A DNA stretch of 64,000 bases from NCBI RefSeq assembly GCF_029931775.1, contig NC_079323.1, forward strand, positions 3,569,001 through 3,633,000. Direction: 5' to 3'. Shown in pieces: positions 62,088-64,000 of this stretch. Within the stretch, counting starts at the first letter, position 1, and each line of letters begins with the position of its first letter. A program made the position numbers and the translations under genes. The stretch is from Euleptes europaea (taxonomy: Eukaryota > Chordata > Lepidosauria > Squamata > Sphaerodactylidae). Under the pieces are notes generated by a model that was given only the letters and a program-made list of their open reading frames with translations, did no database searches and had not been told where the DNA came from.

Positions 62088-62246
62088 TAGTGTAGCCTGA
62101 TCTCATCAGATCTCAGAAGCTAGGATTGGAACTTGGATGGGAGACCACCAAGGAAGGTGATGGCCGACCACCTCTGCTTCTCTCTTGCCTTGCAAACCCC
62201 TTACTAGGGATCACCATAAGTCGGTTGCGACTTGCCGGCGTTTACG
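62088..62246 (+). repeat. 5S-SINE, internally deleted
   Basis: gcctgatctcatcagatctc, agaagctaggattggaactt, ggatgggagaccaccaagga, tail catcaccataagtcggttgc-like. Confidence 0.82.
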
Positions 62247-62564
62247 CATGCAAAGCGTCTGCGGTGCTCCAGTTCACCCGCAAAGCATAGACCCTTTATC
62301 CAGCAACCTAAAGCAAAGCCCAGCAGCGCCCAGTTCTCAAAAACACCGGAACAGGAATTACTGTTTCCTCAACACCACAGTCAGGAAGCAAAGCCCTTGG
62401 GAACAGCAAGATAACACTTCACCTCCCCGACAAGGTCGGCAGCGGCAAATTGCAGAAGAGGTGGATTACCTTCAGATAACCAGTTTAGTCTCCCCGACTC
62501 TAACAATAAGTGGACTGCCCTGGAAAAGGAAGGAATGAGGCCGTAGTCAGAACTGAGAAGGGAG
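62247..62564. other. Unassigned intergenic sequence
   Basis: No repeat recognised. A 117-codon frame has no family resemblance. Confidence 0.35.
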
Positions 62565-62858
62565 CGCTTATGAAGGGAGACTCCTGGCAGCAGAGGATGG
62601 GACTCGCAATAATAGGTATAAATTACAGGTGGAAAGGTACCGGCTGGACTTTAGGAATACATTTTTTACAATAAAGAGTTTTTAACAGTGGAATGGGCTG
62701 CCTAGGGAGGTGGTGAGCTCCCTCTCACTGGCAGTCTTTAAGCAGAGGCTGGACAAATACTTGTCAGGGATGCTCTAGGCTGGTCCTGCACTGAACCCCT
62801 AGGGGGGTGGGCCAGATGGCCTCTTTGGACCCTTCCAACTCTATGATTCTATGAGCGC
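62565..62858 (+). repeat. CR1 LINE, ORF2 end and tail
   Basis: ctcctggcagcagaggatgg, gactttaggaatacattttt, gaatgggctgcctagggagg and ccaactctatgattctatga. Confidence 0.87.
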
Positions 62859-62924
62859 GGCTTTGCCCAGGTGGCAAAAAGCGCAGGTGCTACGCCATTT
62901 GTGTCCCGCTTGGCAGACCTTCCT

Positions 62925-63215
62925 GGTGGTTTGGAGCGGTGGACTCCGATCTGGGGAACCGGGTTTGATTCCCCACTCCTCCACATGAGTGGCAGAGGCT
63001 AATCTGGTGAACTGGATTCGTTTCCCCACTCCAACACCTGAAGCCAGCTGGGTGACCTTGGGCTAGTTACACTCTCTCAGCCCCACATACCTCACAGGGT
63101 GTCTGTTGTGGGGAGGGGAAGGGAAGGTGATTGTAAGCTGGTTTGATTCTTCCTTAAGTGGTAGAGAAAGTCGGCATATAAAAACCAACTTGTTCTTGTA
63201 CTTCTTTTACAAGAT
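62925..63215 (+). repeat. SINE-B, 5'-truncated
   Basis: ggtttggagcggtggactcc, gggtttgattccccactcct, gggtgaccttgggctagtta, tggtagagaaagtcggcata. Confidence 0.88.
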
Positions 63216-63902
63216 TCCTTTTAGAACCGTGAAGCTGCTGCCCGATTTGGAGATTTGGGTGCACAAAGGAAGAAATGGTACGCAACCCACAGGGACACCA
63301 CAGCCCTTCTGGGGGCTCGCAGCTCCCACTAAAGTTGGGCCCCGCTTTCCCCTACCCCGCTCACCTCTTGTTGGCCGTCTCCCGTTGTAAGCCATTTGGG
63401 CCTCACGCTATTTCCAACCGGCATTTTTTGCTCTGGAACCAGGCAGGCGTAGGGGGGGTCGGCCGGCTCGGCCCCCGCACTCCCAGAGATGGTTTTCACT
63501 TCCGAGGGGCTGGGCTTCTGCTCCGGGATACGGGCGACGCGGAACCTTTACGGAAGTGGGGAGAAACATAGACATTGCAATGATGCCCAGACCTGAAAAC
63601 CTGTTGGCTGTAAAGAAACCATCCGCCTCTGGGAGGATGAAACCGGAAACCATCATGATTTCTCAAAGGAGGAACAGGGACAGGAGCCAGCTGAAGAAGT
63701 TGTTGTCTGCAGAACGGAGACTTTTAGATGACTCGAGCCAGCGAGCCAAGCCACAGAGTGTAAGGGAAGACCCTCCCACCCGTGTTGTGGCAACTGTACA
63801 GGCAACCAGTCAGCCTCTAGACAGAATCAAAGTGCTGGTTTTTACCTATATAAAGCTCATTACTGCCTTGGGCCAGCTTGTCTCAGAAAGTGCTTTAATG
63901 AG
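63216..63902 (+). other. Repeat-free block with an unassigned open frame
   Basis: GC-rich at 63290-63560. From ATG at 63556 a frame stays open to the SINE-A at 63903 (MPRPENLLAVKKPSASGRMK ... TYIKLITALGQLVSESA). I do not recognise it. ctatataaagc at 63845-63855 is TATA-like. May be part of an element or exon that continues past the window; weak. Confidence 0.25.
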
Positions 63903-64000
63903 CGTCCTTGGCTCAGTGGTAGAGCATCTGCTTAGTATGCAGAAGGTCCTCGGTTCAATCCCCGGCATCAGGCAGTGGGTGACATGAAAGAGACCCTGGA
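63903..64000 (+). repeat. SINE-A, cut by the window edge
   Basis: cttggctcagtggtagagca, gaaggtcctcggttcaatcc and ccggcatcaggcagtgggtg. Confidence 0.88.

Noticed and set aside
63216-63902. LTR with TATA box
   Set aside because: No paired repeat, no TG...CA ends and no primer-binding site were seen; the TATA-like string alone is not enough.

Overview
This is a vertebrate nuclear genomic window, most likely from a squamate reptile (a lizard). Two things point there. The only gene I can name is the 3' part of FAM168A on the + strand. The rest is dense with a squamate-style repeat mixture: CR1 LINEs, L1 LINEs, an RTE-BovB LINE fragment, 5S rRNA-derived SINEs with (CA)n tails, several tRNA-derived SINEs, hAT elements and many fold-back MITEs. 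I see no second gene, no true tRNA or 5S gene, no CRISPR, and no convincing LTR or virus-like element.

Layout. 1-13980 is an upstream FAM168A intron (the first coding exon is not in the window), packed with 5S-SINEs, CR1, tRNA-Ala-like SINEs and several repeat-free stretches that may be conserved non-coding DNA. FAM168A coding exons follow at 13981-14061, 24238-24363, 29380-29522, 35725-35899 and 37331-37461, all with AG/GT borders and matching phases. The TAA lies at 37441-37443. A consensus donor 18 nt after the stop and a strong acceptor at 39225/39226 imply an intron in the 3' UTR, and the rest of the UTR probably runs to a poly(A) signal at 44680-44685. About 45-64 kb is intergenic: nested SINEs and LINEs, two CTCF-like motifs at 50.6 and 52.7 kb, a CpG-rich repeat-poor stretch at 59.6-60.3 kb, and an unassigned open frame near the right edge.

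How the parts relate. The exons encode the Pro/Tyr-rich FAM168A protein from residue ~24 to its C terminus. The repeats record many rounds of insertion that can be ordered from target-site duplications: L1 into CR1 (2.4 kb), a LINE into a SINE twice (13.1 and 55.0 kb), a tiny hAT MITE into a SINE (25.65 kb), and a three-level nest at 32.0-32.9 kb. Two SINE/LINE partnerships are suggested by shared 3' ends: tRNA-Ala SINE with CR1, and 5S-SINE with RTE-BovB. Several fold-back repeats carry strings resembling the hammerhead ribozyme core. These, a palindromic element with 14-bp direct repeats next to a FAM168A exon, and a CpG-rich inverted-repeat MITE at 17 kb are the most unusual structures. All identifications are from reading the sequence; none was checked against a database.
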